Source of the DNA: Bradyrhizobiaceae bacterium
GTDB lineage: Bacteria; Pseudomonadota; Alphaproteobacteria; Rhizobiales; Hyphomicrobiaceae
Assembly: GCA_947475855.1 (NCBI GenBank)
Contig: CANJPN010000112.1
Span: 1 to 13,861, forward strand
Reading direction: 5' to 3'
DNA: 13,861 nt
In this document: piece after piece, positions 13,255 to 13,861 of the stretch
Layout: each line of letters opens with the position of its first letter
Numbering within the stretch: the stretch's first letter is position 1
Notes under the pieces: generated by a model
What the model saw: the letters and a program-made list of their open reading frames with translations, nothing else
Database searches by the model: none
What the model was told of the DNA's origin: nothing
Position numbers and translations under genes: made by a program

Positions 13255-13861
13255 TCATTCGCGGTGGAAGACATACAACCCGTCAGCGCCGACGTTTCGG
13301 CATTCGACGAGATCGAAGGTGTGTGCGGGTGACAGGGCCTGGAGATCGGAGCGCGCGCCTGACATGCCCGATGTGACGTCGCCGCGCAGGGCACGATAGC
13401 AGAGAACCTCGTCGACGAACCCAGCGGATGCAAATGCTCGCCAAAGCGTCGGTCCCCCTTCGACGAGAAGGCGAGTTATGCCTTCGGCGACGAGGGCTTC
13501 ACAAACGGCGGGCAGCCATGGGCGGCCATCCATCGAGGCGACCGGCAGGATCTTGCACCCGGCTTCGATGTAAGGGGCTAGCGCTGCTGCATCGGTGCTG
13601 GACGGTACAGCGATCCAGACGGGTGTTTGGCGGGCGGTGGTCACGAGTTTCGAGGATTGAGGAGGCAACTGTTTCGACGCGACGATGACACGAACCGGCG
13701 AGCGATCAGCCATGCCGGGAAGGCGACAAGTCAGCTCGGGATCGTCATCCCTGACTGTGCCGCCGCCAACCAGGATCGCATCTGCCTTGGCACGCAGAAG
13801 ATGGCCGTGTGCACGCGCTTCGGGTCCGGTCACCCAGACGGGCCGACCGGCTTCGCCGCGA
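13255..13861 (-). CDS. ribD: Riboflavin biosynthesis protein RibD, C-terminal reductase domain, truncated by the window edge
   Basis: RibD is normally a bifunctional deaminase/reductase acting on the pyrimidine intermediate of riboflavin synthesis. Only about 200 C-terminal residues are in the window, corresponding to the NADPH-dependent 5-amino-6-(5-phosphoribosylamino)uracil reductase domain; the deaminase domain would lie beyond 13861. Diagnostic stretches are VTGPEARAHGHLLRAKADAI, LVGGGTVRDDDPELTCR and LLVEGGPTLWRAF. The frame is open to the last base, so the apparent GTG at 13833 is an internal Val, not the start. It is the first gene of the visible rib-nusB-thiL group, followed on the same strand by the composite repeat and ribE. 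The identification is firm. Confidence 0.95.
   Translation of the reverse strand, partial: RGEAGRPVWVTGPEARAHGHLLRAKADAILVGGGTVRDDDPELTCRLPGMADRSPVRVIVASKQLPPQSSKLVTTARQTPVWIAVPSSTDAAALAPYIEAGCKILPVASMDGRPWLPAVCEALVAEGITRLLVEGGPTLWRAFASAGFVDEVLCYRALRGDVTSGMSGARSDLQALSPAHTFDLVECRNVGADGLYVFHRE

Noticed and set aside
1..13861. tRNA, rRNA, CRISPR array, integrase or insertion-sequence transposase
   Set aside because: None was seen on either strand. The only repeated structures are the two-copy composite repeat and the single GC-rich inverted-repeat element.

Overview
The window looks like chromosomal DNA from a GC-rich alphaproteobacterium, most likely of the Hyphomicrobiales (Rhizobiales) type. 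The evidence is the end of a DnaJ with the alphaproteobacterial GFFGRMKEFFEG tail, the gene order ribD-ribE-ribH-nusB-thiL, the GC-rich third codon positions, and dispersed intergenic palindromes of the kind common in that order. I cannot name a genus or species.

Layout. (1) Positions 1-1412, plus strand: the 3' part of dnaJ, then a 66-residue hypothetical ORF. (2) 1409-1550: first copy of a composite two-hairpin repeat. (3) 1648-3297, plus: pgi (glucose-6-phosphate isomerase), which overlaps the next gene tail to tail by four bases. (4) 3294-7699, minus: five genes of catabolic type. In transcription order they encode an atypical short-chain dehydrogenase, a carboxymuconolactone-decarboxylase-like protein, a dienelactone-hydrolase-like enzyme, an amidohydrolase/decarboxylase and a luciferase-like flavin oxidoreductase. 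A GC-rich inverted-repeat element lies between the first two. (5) 7869-9917, plus, divergent: a second amidohydrolase, a stand-alone Rieske protein translationally coupled to it, and a VOC (glyoxalase/dioxygenase fold) protein. (6) 9926-13861, minus: thiL, a small membrane protein, nusB, ribH, ribE and the C-terminal half of ribD, which runs off the window. The second copy of the composite repeat sits between ribD and ribE.

How the genes fit together. The rib genes make riboflavin: RibD reductase, RibH lumazine synthase, RibE riboflavin synthase. NusB (antitermination) and ThiL (thiamine diphosphate synthesis) are their usual alphaproteobacterial neighbours. Between the housekeeping genes pgi and thiL sits a compact eight-gene divergent cluster with no transporter, regulator or CoA ligase visible. 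Its parts (flavin monooxygenase-like, Rieske electron carrier, two metal-dependent decarboxylases/hydrolases, lactone hydrolase, CMD protein, SDR, VOC) suggest degradation of an aromatic or lactone-type compound. The substrate cannot be read from sequence.

The most unusual things here are three. The composite repeat has its two copies in the same orientation relative to the upstream gene, starting at or within six bases of a stop codon. The catabolic cluster as a whole is unfamiliar. Within it, several enzymes have non-canonical active-site residues: the SDR lacks the catalytic tetrad, the Rieske motif spacing is roughly doubled, and both amidohydrolases have substituted metal-ligand positions.
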